Position numbers and translations under genes: made by a program
The notes under the pieces: generated by a model
The model's database searches: none
What the model was told of the DNA's origin: nothing
Seen by the model: only the letters and a program-made list of their open reading frames with translations
NCBI RefSeq assembly: GCF_902506455.1
Contig: NZ_LR733844.1
Coordinates: forward strand, 559,133-623,132
Source: Sphingomonas sp. 8AM
GTDB lineage: Bacteria > Pseudomonadota > Alphaproteobacteria > Sphingomonadales > Sphingomonadaceae
Length of the DNA: 64,000 nt
Direction: 5' to 3'
In this document: positions 1-8,628 of the stretch, piece after piece
How positions within the stretch are numbered: position 1 is the first letter of the stretch
Layout of the letters: each line of letters begins with the position of its first letter

Positions 1-707
1 ACGGCACCTATTTCCTCTACTTCCCCGCCAAGGACCGGCAGGGCGCGTTCCGCATCGGCGTTGCGACGTCCAAATCGCCGGTCGGCCCGTTCAAGGCCGA
101 TCCGCAGCCGATCGCGGGCAGCTTCTCGATCGATCCGGCGGTGTTCACCGACGACGACGGCAAGAGCTATATGTACTTCGGCGGGATCTGGGGCGGGCAG
201 CTCCAGCGCAACACCACCGGCACATACGATCCGAACGGCTCGAAGACCGATCTCGCCGCCGACGACAAGCCCGCGCTGACCGCCAAGGTCGCGCCGATGG
301 CCACCGACATGAAGACCTTCGCCGGCAAGCCGCGCGACGTCGTGATCCTCGACGAAAAGGGCAAGCCGCTGCTCGGCGGCGACCACGACCGCCGCTTCTT
401 CGAGGCGTCGTGGATGCACAAGTACAAGGGCAAATATTACTTCAGCTACTCGACCGGCGACACGCATTACCTCGTCTACGCGACCGGCGACTCTCCCTTC
501 GGCCCGTTCACCTACAAGGGCCGCATCCTCCAGCCGGTCGAGGGCTGGACGACGCATCATTCAATCGTCGAGTGGAAGGGCAAATGGTGGCTGTTCTACG
601 CCGACACCCAGCTCTCGGGGCAGACGCGCCTGCGCAACGTCAAGATGACCGAGCTGCACTATAATCCCGACGGCACGATCCAGACGATCGATCCCTTCGT
701 GAAATAA
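1..707 (+). CDS. Glycoside hydrolase family 43 enzyme, 5' end outside window
   Basis: The frame is open from base 3 to the TAA at 705-707 (234 codons visible), with no start codon in the window. The translation reads as the C-terminal part of a GH43 five-bladed beta-propeller: a blade with YFLYFPAKD, then SIDPAVFTDDDGKSYMYFGG, the typical GH43 strand carrying an active-site Asp (D in SIDP), and later HHSIVEWKGKWWLFY. Family members remove xylose or arabinose from xylan side chains or xylo-oligosaccharides. Thirteen codons-worth of context cannot tell xylosidase from arabinofuranosidase. The gene sits just upstream of xylB and xylA on the same strand, so it probably feeds released xylose into that pathway. 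A missing upstream part may include a signal peptide. Confidence 0.85.
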   Translation, partial: GTYFLYFPAKDRQGAFRIGVATSKSPVGPFKADPQPIAGSFSIDPAVFTDDDGKSYMYFGGIWGGQLQRNTTGTYDPNGSKTDLAADDKPALTAKVAPMATDMKTFAGKPRDVVILDEKGKPLLGGDHDRRFFEASWMHKYKGKYYFSYSTGDTHYLVYATGDSPFGPFTYKGRILQPVEGWTTHHSIVEWKGKWWLFYADTQLSGQTRLRNVKMTELHYNPDGTIQTIDPFVK

Positions 708-719
708 CCCCCCGCACCG

Positions 720-803
720 CCCCGGCGAACGCCGGGGTTCAGTTGGGAAACCGACCCGCATCTCGCGAGCCGCCCGCAACTGGACCCCGGCGCCCACCGG
801 GGT
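720..803. repeat. Intergenic inverted repeat between GH43 gene and xylB
   Basis: Bases 720-727 and 730-737 form a perfect 8-bp hairpin (CCCCGGCG/CGCCGGGG). A longer outer pairing links 730-745 with 778-793 with about one mismatch (…GGTTCAGTTG against CAACTGGACC…). A second small hairpin lies at 786-802. The unit looks like a member of the short palindromic repeat class common in sphingomonad intergenic regions. It could also attenuate readthrough into xylB; no T-tract follows it, so it is not a canonical terminator. Confidence 0.55.
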
Positions 804-832
804 GGCGCAGATTACAAGCAGGAAAGACCGCC

Positions 833-2272
833 ATGTTCCTCGGCATCGACATCGGCACCTCGGGCGTGAAGGCGGTAGTGATCGACCGTGACGGTGCGAT
901 CGCCGCCCAGGCGACCGCCGCGCTGACCGTCCAGCGCCCGCACCCGCTCTGGTCGGAACAGGACCCCGACGCATGGTGGCAGGCGACCGACGCCGCGGTC
1001 CGCGCGCTCCCCGCCGACGTGCGCCGCGCGGTGCGCGGCGTCGGCATCGCGGGGCAGATGCACGGCGCGACCCTGCTCGGCGCCGACGACCGTCCCTTGC
1101 GCCCCGCGATCCTGTGGAACGACGGCCGCTCGTTCGCGGAGTGCGCCGAGCTGGAACGCGCCGTCCCCGCGCTGCGCGACATCGCCGCGAACATCGCGAT
1201 GCCCGGCTTCACCGCGCCGAAGCTGCTGTGGGTCAAGCATCACGAGCCGGAGACCTTCGCCGCGATCCGCACCGTGCTGCTCCCCAAGGATCACGTCCGC
1301 CTCATCATGACCGGCGAAAAGGCCTCCGACGTCTCCGACGCCGCCGGCACGCTCTGGCTCGATGTCGCCCGGCGCGACTGGAGCGACGACTTGCTCGCCG
1401 CGACCGGCCTCACCCGCGATCAGATGCCGCGCGCGGTCGAGGGCAGCGACGTGACCGGCCATCTGCGCGCGGAGATCGCCGAAAGCTGGGGGATCGACGC
1501 GGTGCCGGTCGCGGGCGGCGGTGGCGACAATGCCGCGGGCGCGGCCGGGATCGGCGTCGTCCGCGACGGCGACGCCTTGCTATCGCTCGGTACCTCGGGA
1601 GTCATCTTCGTCGCCACCGACACGCTGCGCGCCAACCCCGCCGCCGCAGTCCACGCCTTCTGCCACTGTATCCCGGACATGTGGCACCAGATGGCGGTGC
1701 ACCTCTCGGCGGCGGTCTGCGTCGACTGGGTCGCGCGGCTGATCGGCGCAGCCGGTGCCGCCGACGTCTTCGCGCGCGCCGAGATCGCCGGCCCGGCGAG
1801 CGGCCCCGAGCTGTTCCTCCCTTATCTCTCCGGCGAGCGCACCCCGCACAATGACGCGCAGGTCCGCGGCGGCTTCCTCCAGCTCGACCATGACAGCACC
1901 CCCGAGCGGATGGCGCAGGCGGTGCTCGAAGGCGTCGCCTTCGCGCTCGCCGACGGCGTCCGCGTGCTGCGTGAATCCGGCACGACCGTCGAACGCCTGT
2001 CGGTGATCGGCGGCGGCGCGCGCTCGCGCTATTGGGGCGAGACGCTCGCCGCCGCGCTGGAGGTCGAACTCGCCTATCTCAAGGGCGGCGAGGTCGGCCC
2101 CGCGATGGGCGCGGCGCGCCTCGCGCAGCTCGCGGTCGACGGCGGCACCCCCGCCGAAATCTGCGTCGCCCCGCCCGTCAGCCACGTGATCACCCCCGAC
2201 CCGACGCTGGTCGACCGGCTCGCTCCCAAGCGCGCCGCCTTCCGCGCCGCCTATCCCCGCATCAAGCCGTAA
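833..2272 (+). CDS. xylB: Xylulokinase
   Basis: Phosphorylates D-xylulose to xylulose 5-phosphate in the cytoplasm, the second step of isomerase-type xylose use. The 479-residue product has the FGGY-kinase layout: an N-terminal ATPase-fold strand with GIDIGTSGVKAVVID (residues 4-18), GQMHGATLL near 73-81, the catalytic Asp in GGGGDNAAG near residue 231, and the C-terminal GGGARSRYWGE near 392. Length matches the family (about 480-500). ATG 833 is chosen because GGAAAG at 821-826 is a good ribosome-binding site and the protein then starts exactly at the family N-terminus; the open frame extends upstream to 743 only into the repeat. The gene is 12 bp from xylA and surely cotranscribed with it. 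Confidence 0.95.
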   Translation: MFLGIDIGTSGVKAVVIDRDGAIAAQATAALTVQRPHPLWSEQDPDAWWQATDAAVRALPADVRRAVRGVGIAGQMHGATLLGADDRPLRPAILWNDGRSFAECAELERAVPALRDIAANIAMPGFTAPKLLWVKHHEPETFAAIRTVLLPKDHVRLIMTGEKASDVSDAAGTLWLDVARRDWSDDLLAATGLTRDQMPRAVEGSDVTGHLRAEIAESWGIDAVPVAGGGGDNAAGAAGIGVVRDGDALLSLGTSGVIFVATDTLRANPAAAVHAFCHCIPDMWHQMAVHLSAAVCVDWVARLIGAAGAADVFARAEIAGPASGPELFLPYLSGERTPHNDAQVRGGFLQLDHDSTPERMAQAVLEGVAFALADGVRVLRESGTTVERLSVIGGGARSRYWGETLAAALEVELAYLKGGEVGPAMGAARLAQLAVDGGTPAEICVAPPVSHVITPDPTLVDRLAPKRAAFRAAYPRIKP

Positions 2273-2284
2273 AGGAACCAGCGA

Positions 2285-3595
2285 ATGGCCACCGACTTCT
2301 TCGCCGACATCCCCCAGATCAAATATGAGGGGCCGGAGTCCACCAACGAACTCGCCTATCGGTTCTACGACAAGGACCGGGTCGTGCTCGGCAAGCGTAT
2401 GGAGGATCACCTCCGCTTCGCCGCCTGCTTCTGGCACACCTTCTGCTGGCCGGGCTCGGACGTGTTCGGCGGCGGCACCTTCGACCGCCCGTGGCACGCC
2501 GGCGCGAACGACAGCGCGGCATCCGCGATGAAGCGTGAGGTGGCGTTCGACTTCTTCTCGAAGCTCGACGTGCCCTATTATTGCTTCCACGACGTCGACG
2601 TGATGGCCGACGCCAACAGCGTCGCCGAGCATCGCCGCTACTTCGGCGAGGCGGTCGACCATCTGGAAAAGCTCCAGGCGTCGTCGGGCCGCAAATTGCT
2701 GTGGGGCACCGCCAATCTGTTCGGCAACCCCCGCTTCGCCGCCGGTGGCGCGACCAACCCGGACCCCGAAGTCTATGCGTTCGGCGCGATGCAGGTTCGC
2801 GACGCGCTGGAGGCGACGCACCGCCTCGGCGGCCAGAACTACGTGCTGTGGGGCGGTCGCGAGGGCTATGAGACGCTCGCCAACACCGACCTGAAGCGCG
2901 AACTCGACAATCTCGGCCGCTTCCTCAGCCTGGTCGTCGAGCACAAGCACAAGATCGGCTTCACCGGCACGATCCTGATCGAACCGAAGCCGCACGAGCC
3001 GACCAAGCATCAGTACGACTTCGACACCGCCACCGTGTACGGCTTCCTCAAGAAGTACGGGCTGGAGAATGAGGTCAAGGTCAACATCGAGGCGAATCAC
3101 GCCACGTTGGCCGGCCACACCTTCGAGCATGAGATCGCAATGGCCAGCGCGCTCGGCATCTTCGGCTCGATCGACGCCAACCGCGGCGATCACCAGAACG
3201 GCTGGGATACCGATCAATTCCCGAACTCGGTCGAGGAACTGACGCTGGCGATGCTCGAGATCATCCGTGCGGGCGGCTTCACCACCGGCGGGTTCAACTT
3301 CGACGCCAAGGTCCGCCGTCAATCGATGGACGCGGTCGACCTGTTCTACGGCCATGTCGGCGGGATCGACGTCGTGGCGAAGGGGCTGCTCAACGCCGCC
3401 GCGCTGATCGAGGACGGTCGCCTCGATGCGATCAAGCAGGAGCGCTACGCCGGCTGGGACGCCGACTTCGGCAAGAAGGTGTCGTCGCTCGACCTCGCCG
3501 GGATCGCCGATCTGGCCGAGAGCGCCGACGTCAACCCGCGCCCGCGCTCGGGCCGTCAGGAGCGGATCGAGAACCTCGTCAACCGCTTCATCTGA
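2285..3595 (+). CDS. xylA: Xylose isomerase
   Basis: Interconverts D-xylose and D-xylulose; a metal-dependent cytoplasmic TIM-barrel enzyme. The 436-residue length matches class II xylose isomerases. Diagnostic stretches are all present: FHDVDV with the catalytic His (about residue 101), [11 protein letters not shown] (about 188), [14 protein letters not shown] with a metal-binding Glu (about 236), [17 protein letters not shown] (about 264) and [19 protein letters not shown] with the clustered metal ligands (about 299). It follows xylB after 12 bp with a GGAACC-type ribosome-binding site in the gap and ends 24 bp before a strong terminator, so GH43-xylB-xylA looks like a xylose-use unit. No XylR-type regulator is in the window. 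Confidence 0.97.
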   Translation: MATDFFADIPQIKYEGPESTNELAYRFYDKDRVVLGKRMEDHLRFAACFWHTFCWPGSDVFGGGTFDRPWHAGANDSAASAMKREVAFDFFSKLDVPYYCFHDVDVMADANSVAEHRRYFGEAVDHLEKLQASSGRKLLWGTANLFGNPRFAAGGATNPDPEVYAFGAMQVRDALEATHRLGGQNYVLWGGREGYETLANTDLKRELDNLGRFLSLVVEHKHKIGFTGTILIEPKPHEPTKHQYDFDTATVYGFLKKYGLENEVKVNIEANHATLAGHTFEHEIAMASALGIFGSIDANRGDHQNGWDTDQFPNSVEELTLAMLEIIRAGGFTTGGFNFDAKVRRQSMDAVDLFYGHVGGIDVVAKGLLNAAALIEDGRLDAIKQERYAGWDADFGKKVSSLDLAGIADLAESADVNPRPRSGRQERIENLVNRFI

Positions 3596-3618
3596 TCGAC
3601 GCGCCACCCGGCGCGCGT

Positions 3619-3662
3619 GAAAAAGCACCGGTCCGCTCCCCGCGGGCCGGTGCTTTTTTTTC
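3619..3662 (+). terminator. Rho-independent terminator after xylA
   Basis: The stem AAAAGCACCGGTCC / GGGCCGGTGCTTTT, with one mismatch near the loop CGCTCCCCGC, runs directly into a T-tract at 3654-3661. It ends the xylBA transcript and, because the A-tract on the other side is symmetrical, may also stop the convergent desaturase transcript. Confidence 0.9.
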
Positions 3663-3691
3663 ATCCCATCGGCATCAGGATGGCGGGCGGC

Positions 3692-4783
3692 TCAGCGCCC
3701 GCGCAGCGTCGCCATCGTCAGCTTGCCGACCAGCCCCGGCAGCCCGCGATAGTTCGCCTTGTAATAAGGCGATTCCGGCTCCAGCACGCCCGACAGGCGC
3801 TGATGCGCCTCGCCCAGCGCGTGATAGGGGACGCCCGGCAACAGATGGTGAAGCGCGTGGTAGCGCAGCCCGATCGGCGCCCACAGCACCGGGAGCAGCG
3901 CCGGCGGCGGGACGTTGACCGAGTCGAGATATTGCGCCGTGACGCTCATCACCTCGCCCTCGTTCTCCCACAGATGCGCAACCAGCGTCCGCACCTGGTT
4001 GATGAGCGCCACGCCCGATCCCACCGCAAGGAAGATCAGGAACGCCCTGAGCGGCAGCACGCCGGTGGCGGTCGTCACGATCAGCGCCAGCGCCCACACC
4101 GCGGTGGCAGCCTCCAGCCGGTTCCAGCGCGCCTTCTCGTCGCCCTGCGGCATCCGGCGGCGGAACTGCGGATTGATCGACAGCGCCGAATAGCGCGACA
4201 CCACGGCGGTGCGCAGCGCGGGCAAGAGCGCGGAGAGCGGCGCCAGCACGCCAAAGCGGATCAGCAGCCCGACCGGCGCCAGCGCCGAGACAAGGATGAA
4301 CACCGGCAGCGTCCACGGCTTCATCAGCGCGAGCGGCAGATACTCGGGGTCCTCCGACGTGCCGTAGCGGGTCTTGGCATGGTGCAGGTTATGAACGCCC
4401 TCGTACATGAACGACGGAATCATCATCGGCACGCCGATCAGCGCGTTCCACCCGGTGCGGAAGCCCGGCAGCGCCGCATGCTTCACATGCGTCAGCTCGT
4501 GAATCATGCTCATGCCACGGTACAGCGCGAACACCGCCACGACCCCGGCGACGATCGCCAGCGCGGTCGAGGCGGTGACGATCGCCACCGCCAGCGCGCC
4601 ATAGCCGACGACCGACGACGCGATCAGATCGGCCCAGTAGATTCCGGGACGCGGCTTGAGCAGGTCGCGCGTCAGCTCGGCGGCGGCCTTCAGCATCGTC
4701 TTGTCGTCGGCGATCGCCGGGCGCGCGGCGCGCACGTCGGCCGTTGCGCGATCGAGAGTGATGGTGTTCATGGGCGTATCCAT
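3692..4783 (-). CDS. Membrane fatty acid desaturase
   Basis: Integral-membrane di-iron desaturase or hydroxylase of the fatty acid desaturase superfamily. The three histidine boxes are visible: HELTH (about residue 94 from the chosen start), HNLHH (about 131) and, near the C-terminus, HALHH (about 317). Hydrophobic segments flank them. Length (363 residues) suits the family. The start at 4783 (MDTPMNTITL) is preferred over an upstream ATG because it begins the conserved region; the ATG at 4771 is almost equally likely. The substrate cannot be deduced; possibilities include phospholipid or sphingolipid acyl chains or a carotenoid. It is divergent from the GNAT gene and convergent with xylA. 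Confidence 0.8.
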   Translation of the reverse strand: MDTPMNTITLDRATADVRAARPAIADDKTMLKAAAELTRDLLKPRPGIYWADLIASSVVGYGALAVAIVTASTALAIVAGVVAVFALYRGMSMIHELTHVKHAALPGFRTGWNALIGVPMMIPSFMYEGVHNLHHAKTRYGTSEDPEYLPLALMKPWTLPVFILVSALAPVGLLIRFGVLAPLSALLPALRTAVVSRYSALSINPQFRRRMPQGDEKARWNRLEAATAVWALALIVTTATGVLPLRAFLIFLAVGSGVALINQVRTLVAHLWENEGEVMSVTAQYLDSVNVPPPALLPVLWAPIGLRYHALHHLLPGVPYHALGEAHQRLSGVLEPESPYYKANYRGLPGLVGKLTMATLRGR

Positions 4784-4891
4784 TGCCCGAACATAGTGGC
4801 GAGACGGTGTCGGGAACAGGACCGCAGCGATCGCCAATCTGGATAATTGTTCACTCGCTATGATCGAGGGAGCCGTTTACACGCCAGCAAC

Positions 4892-6043
4892 ATGGCTGAG
4901 CTTTCGATCACTCCCGTCCTGACCAAGAGCGACCGCAAGGCGTTCGTCGACCTGCCATTTCGAATTTACAGGGACGATCCTTACTGGGTGCCGCCGCTCA
5001 AGGGCGAAGCATTGGGCCTCATCACGCCGGAGAAGAACGGCTGGTTCAGCCATGCCAGGGCGCAACTGTTCCTCGCCCATCGCGATGGCCGCGTGGTAGG
5101 GCGCATCTCTGCGCATATCGACACGCTCGGGCTGGAGATGCCCGCGGAGCGCGGCTTTGGACCGGGCTGCGGACAATGGGGGTTGATGGACGCCGAGGAC
5201 GAAGGCGTGTTCACCGCCTTGCTCGCGAAAGCCGAGGGCTGGCTGCGTGAGCAGGGCATGACCCGCGCGCTCGGTCCCGTCAGCATGTCGATCTGGGAAG
5301 AGCCGGGGCTGCTCATCCAGGGTTACTATCAGTCGCCGACCGTGATGATGGGGCATCACAAGCCCGAATATCGCGGCTGGATCGAGGGCGCCGGCTATCA
5401 GCCGGTCAAGCAGCTCATCACCTACGAACTGGACATCACGCAGGAATTCCCGCCGCTGGTGAAGCGGATCATCCGCTCGGGCGATGCGAACAAGAGCATC
5501 GTCATCCGCGAGGTCGACAAGCGCAGGTTCGAGGAAGAGGCGGCGATCATCCTCGACATCCTCAACGACGCATGGTCGGACAATTGGGGCTTCATCCCGC
5601 TCACCCCGCCCGAGATCAAGGATGTCGGGGTCAAGCTGAAGCCGATCGTCTTCAACGATTTGATCCGCATTGCTGAAATCGATGGCAAACCGGTCGCGTT
5701 CATGATCACCCTTCCCGACCTCAACGAGGCGATCAAGCCGTTGCAGGGCAATCTGCTGCCGTTCGGCTGGGCGAAGGTGCTGTGGTGGCTGCGCAAGCCG
5801 CGCGTACAGACGATGCGCGTGCCATTGATGGGCGTGCGCAAGGAGCTGCAAAGCTCGCGGATTGCGGGCCAGTTGGCGTTCATGATGATCGAGGCGATCC
5901 GCAAGGCATCGGTCGCCCATTATGGTGCGACACGGGGCGAGATCGGCTGGGTGCTCGACGACAATCAGGGCATGAACTCGATCGCCACTGCGATCGATAG
6001 CCGCGTCAACAAGATCTATCAGGTGTACGAGCGGACCTTCTGA
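4892..6043 (+). CDS. GNAT-superfamily N-acetyltransferase-like protein
   Basis: A 383-residue soluble protein whose N-terminus carries YRDDPYWVPPL (about residues 26-36), a hallmark of a large, poorly characterised GNAT-like family found across bacteria. The central part, RAQLFLAHRDGRVVGRISAHID, is a GNAT beta-alpha core. C-terminal sequence IGWVLDDNQGMNSI resembles the acyl-CoA-binding end of the fold. No substrate is known for this family, so only a general acyltransferase role is proposed. ATG 4892 is chosen because homologous sequence starts there; the upstream 15 codons of open frame look like leader DNA. Stands alone, divergent from the desaturase. Confidence 0.7.
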   Translation: MAELSITPVLTKSDRKAFVDLPFRIYRDDPYWVPPLKGEALGLITPEKNGWFSHARAQLFLAHRDGRVVGRISAHIDTLGLEMPAERGFGPGCGQWGLMDAEDEGVFTALLAKAEGWLREQGMTRALGPVSMSIWEEPGLLIQGYYQSPTVMMGHHKPEYRGWIEGAGYQPVKQLITYELDITQEFPPLVKRIIRSGDANKSIVIREVDKRRFEEEAAIILDILNDAWSDNWGFIPLTPPEIKDVGVKLKPIVFNDLIRIAEIDGKPVAFMITLPDLNEAIKPLQGNLLPFGWAKVLWWLRKPRVQTMRVPLMGVRKELQSSRIAGQLAFMMIEAIRKASVAHYGATRGEIGWVLDDNQGMNSIATAIDSRVNKIYQVYERTF

Positions 6044-6095
6044 TCCGCTGCGGCGGGGCTCCGGCCGGCGCCGGAGACCCGCCCCCGGGCGAGGG

Positions 6096-6341
6096 TCACA
6101 GATTCTCGGGGACGATAACGCCAACCTGCTTCCATGCATCGCGCGTCTTGCAGACGCGCGACAGGATGCGCGAACCGGTCTGCTCGGTCTTGTAGCAATA
6201 ACGGGTCTTGGCGTTACGAACCGGCGCGGTCAGGTCGCTGGCGACGGGTGATGCTTCAGCGTTCGGGGCAGCCTTGGGGGCGGCGTGCGCCGGCGCGACG
6301 GCGAACAGGCTGGCGATGACGGCGGTGGCGATGGTCTTCAC
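6096..6341 (-). CDS. Small secreted protein of unknown function
   Basis: An 81-residue product with a clear signal peptide (VKTIATAVIASLFAVAPAHA, cleaved after AHA) and a short mature part ending YCYKTEQTGSRI…CKTRDAWKQ. The two cysteines in the mature part could form a disulfide in the periplasm. A GTG start at 6341 is chosen over the upstream ATG because GGGAG lies 9 bases before it and the signal peptide then begins properly. I do not recognise a named family; similar short proteins are frequent in sphingomonads. Convergent with the GNAT gene; a G+C-rich hairpin at 6055-6082 lies between them but has no T-tract. Confidence 0.65.
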   Translation of the reverse strand: MKTIATAVIASLFAVAPAHAAPKAAPNAEASPVASDLTAPVRNAKTRYCYKTEQTGSRILSRVCKTRDAWKQVGVIVPENL

Positions 6342-6496
6342 GGCGGATCTCCCTGCCCCGTTGATCGGGGACACAGGACACTTTGCACCCATCGTGCCAA
6401 TTCAGAATCTCGCGGTTTTCCGCCGTTTTTGCCACATGACAGGTGTATTACGCTGGCAAGGCACACCAACATCCGGCGCGATACGCCGATTGCCGG

Positions 6497-7300
6497 TCAG
6501 AACAGCAAGGCGCCGCCCAGCGCGATGCGTGCGTCCGGCGCATGACGGTTGAGCCCGGCGACCGCCAGCAGGTCGAGCTGGGTGCGCTTGGTCAGCTTCC
6601 ACCCCAGCGACGCCGCCGCCAGGGTGCGCACGACATGCTCGGCGGGATCCTGGTCGCGCTCGACCGACAGCTCGGCATTGGCGGTGACACTGTCGGTCAG
6701 CGCATAGCCGACGCCGAACACGCCGGTTGCGTCGAAATGGCGACCGTGCCCATCGTCGTCGACCGCCGCCGCGAGCTGCCCGGTGAAGTCGACGCTCCAC
6801 TTCTTGTTGATCCGCCACATGACCGGCAGCACGGTCCCCGCGGACCAGTCGCCGTCGCCAATCTCGCTATGCCCGACCGGCAGCGTCACATAGGGCTGAA
6901 CCGCCGTCGACAGTTTCTTGCCATCGGGGTGGCTCAGCGCGCGCCGCCACCCGAGCGTCACGTCGCCCGCGCCGGTATGGCGGGTCACCGCACCGCTCGC
7001 GAGGTCGCGCGTTCGCAGCGTCGCCAGCGGGTTCCACGCAATCTGCGCCTCGCTGTTCTGCGTCAGCCCGATCCGCGCGGTCACCTCGCTGCGGATCAGA
7101 TCCTCGCGCGATTCGCCGTCATCGTCGCGCTGCCAGTCCACTCCGGCCAACTCGACCTGCACCTGTCCCGGCAAGGTCGTGCACCCGCTCGCGCCCAGTG
7201 ACGGCCGGTTTGGGCAGAAGCGCACGCCGGGCGCGTCCTGCGCGGCCGCAGCGGTCGCGACCATCGCCAGCAGGACGACTGCGGCCCCTCTCAGCATCAT
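6497..7300 (-). CDS. Outer-membrane beta-barrel protein (MetA/phenol-degradation transporter type)
   Basis: A 267-residue exported protein. The signal peptide MMLRGAAVVLLAMVATAAAA is followed by alternating amphipathic strands ending in a C-terminal phenylalanine (GGALLF), the usual outer-membrane barrel signature. Stretches such as GDVTLGWRRAL, VQPYVTLPVG and GTVLPVMWRINKKWSVDFTGQ resemble the MetA-pathway / transporter-type barrel family, whose members are proposed to take up hydrophobic substrates but mostly lack experimental assignment. The start codon overlaps the xth stop by 4 bp (7297-7300), so it is translated from the same message as xth. The functional link to a DNA repair enzyme is not obvious. 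Confidence 0.7.
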   Translation of the reverse strand: MMLRGAAVVLLAMVATAAAAQDAPGVRFCPNRPSLGASGCTTLPGQVQVELAGVDWQRDDDGESREDLIRSEVTARIGLTQNSEAQIAWNPLATLRTRDLASGAVTRHTGAGDVTLGWRRALSHPDGKKLSTAVQPYVTLPVGHSEIGDGDWSAGTVLPVMWRINKKWSVDFTGQLAAAVDDDGHGRHFDATGVFGVGYALTDSVTANAELSVERDQDPAEHVVRTLAAASLGWKLTKRTQLDLLAVAGLNRHAPDARIALGGALLF

Positions 7301-8067
7301 CGCAGCCGCACCCAGGTCGGCGCGTGGTCGCTGGCCTTTTCACGCCCGCGATACGCCTTGTCGACGCCCGCATCCGCGAGCCGGTCGGCGACCGCCGGGC
7401 TGAGCAGCAGATGATCGATCCGGAAGCCGGCATCGCGCTGCCACGCCCCGGCCTGATAATCCCAGAATGTCCAGATGCCGCCCTTGGGGTTGCGCGTCCG
7501 CAGCGCGTCGGTCCAGCCCTGCGCCAGCAGCGCGCGATACCCATAGCGGCTTTCGGGCTGCATCAGCGCATCGGACGCCATCGCCTTGACCGAGAAGGTG
7601 TCGTCGTCGTTGGGGATGACGTTGTAATCACCGGCCAGCACGACCGGCAGCTCCTCGGCAAGCAGCGCGCGCGCGCGCTCCTGCAACCGCCCGATCCAGC
7701 GCAATTTGTAATCGAACTTCGGCCCCGGCAGCGGATTGCCGTTGGGCAGATAGATCGACGCGATTACCAGCCCGAACACCGAACATTCCAGATAGCGGCT
7801 ATGCTCGTCCTCCGGTTCGCCCGCCAGCCCGCGTTGCCGCTCGACCGGGTCGACGCCGCGTGCGAGCACCGCAACGCCGTTGAAGCCCTTTTGCCCGTGC
7901 CATACAGCGCCATAGCCGGCGGCGCGAATGTCCGCCTCGGGAAAGGTATCATCGCTCGACTTCAGCTCCTGGAGACAGACCACATCGGGCTGCTCCTCGG
8001 CGAGATACTCGAGCAGGCGCGGGAGCCGCGCCTTGATGCCGTTGACGTTGTAGGTGACGATCTTCAC
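7297..8067 (-). CDS. xth: Exodeoxyribonuclease III
   Basis: Cytoplasmic AP endonuclease / 3'-5' exonuclease of base-excision repair. The 256-residue product has all family motifs: MKIVTYNVNGIKARL at the N-terminus, CLQELKSSD with the metal-binding Glu (about residue 34), AGDYNVIPND (about 145), WTFWDYQ (about 199) and the C-terminal FRIDHLLLS and SDHAPTWV with the catalytic His. Length equals the XthA norm. It starts the two-gene unit with the barrel protein and is separated from erpA by only 37 bp on the same strand. Confidence 0.95.
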   Translation of the reverse strand: MKIVTYNVNGIKARLPRLLEYLAEEQPDVVCLQELKSSDDTFPEADIRAAGYGAVWHGQKGFNGVAVLARGVDPVERQRGLAGEPEDEHSRYLECSVFGLVIASIYLPNGNPLPGPKFDYKLRWIGRLQERARALLAEELPVVLAGDYNVIPNDDDTFSVKAMASDALMQPESRYGYRALLAQGWTDALRTRNPKGGIWTFWDYQAGAWQRDAGFRIDHLLLSPAVADRLADAGVDKAYRGREKASDHAPTWVRLR

Positions 8068-8104
8068 GCGCGCCGGTCTAAACGCGGACCGCGCGCTTGT
8101 CTAA

Positions 8105-8443
8105 CTACACCGAAAAGCTGGTGCCGCAGCCGCAACCGCTTGCGGCATTGGGATTTTCGACCTTGAACGACGCGCCGCCAAGCGACTCGACATAGTCGAC
8201 GCTGGCGCCGCGGACGAGGCCGAGACTGATGTCGTCGACCACCAGCCGCACGCCATCGGTTTCCGCGATCAGATCGGCGGGTTCGGGCGCGTCGGCAAAG
8301 CCAAAGCGATACTGGAAGCCCGAACATCCGCCGCCCTCTACCGACAACCGCAGAATCGCGGGCTTGTTCTGGCGCGCGGCGATCGCCGCAACGCGCGCCG
8401 CGGCGGCAGGGGTCAGGACGATATCGGGTGCGAGCGTGGCCAT
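8105..8443 (-). CDS. erpA: Iron-sulfur cluster insertion protein ErpA
   Basis: A-type carrier that delivers [4Fe-4S] clusters to apoproteins. The 112-residue product carries the three cysteines of the family: GGCSGFQY (about residue 40) and the C-terminal SGCGCG (about 104-107). The ATG at 8443 gives exactly the family length; the open frame upstream to 8560 runs through a palindromic repeat and is rejected. In this window the obvious Fe-S clients are QueE and the Rieske protein. Together with xth downstream it may form one transcript. Confidence 0.93.
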   Translation of the reverse strand: MATLAPDIVLTPAAAARVAAIAARQNKPAILRLSVEGGGCSGFQYRFGFADAPEPADLIAETDGVRLVVDDISLGLVRGASVDYVESLGGASFKVENPNAASGCGCGTSFSV

Positions 8444-8509
8444 GCCGTCAAGATAGGCGCAGTCGCCGTAAACCGAAAGGGCCGAGCCTGTCGGCACGAT
8501 CTTCTTCTC

Positions 8510-8593
8510 CGTCGCCCCGGACTTGATCCGGGGCCCCGCTTCTTCTTGCGACCGAGCCAAGAAGCGCGGCCCCGGATCAAGTCCGGGATGACG
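8510..8593. repeat. Palindromic repeat, family A, copy 1
   Basis: An imperfect palindrome of about 85 bp. Outer arms are GTCGCCCCGGACTTGATCCG and its mirror at 8572-8590 (CGGATCAAGTCCGGGATGAC); inner arms contain CGCTTCTTCTTG and CAAGAAGCG. Lies between erpA and the M23 peptidase gene. Same family as 10137, 33018, 34095, 37338, 47793 and the degenerate copy at 17896. Confidence 0.9.
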
Positions 8594-8628
8594 GCAAACC
8601 TACATCAAAGCGGAGCAGCCGCCTCGCC

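Noticed and set aside
1580..3664. 694-codon open frame on the minus strand across xylB and xylA
   Set aside because: It lies entirely opposite two well-recognised genes. Its translation is Arg/Ala/Glu-rich without a recognisable fold and has no ribosome-binding site. GC-rich third positions make antisense frames long in this genome.
8444..8560. Longer erpA start at 8560
   Set aside because: The extra 39 codons would be encoded by a family A repeat; the start at 8443 gives the family length.
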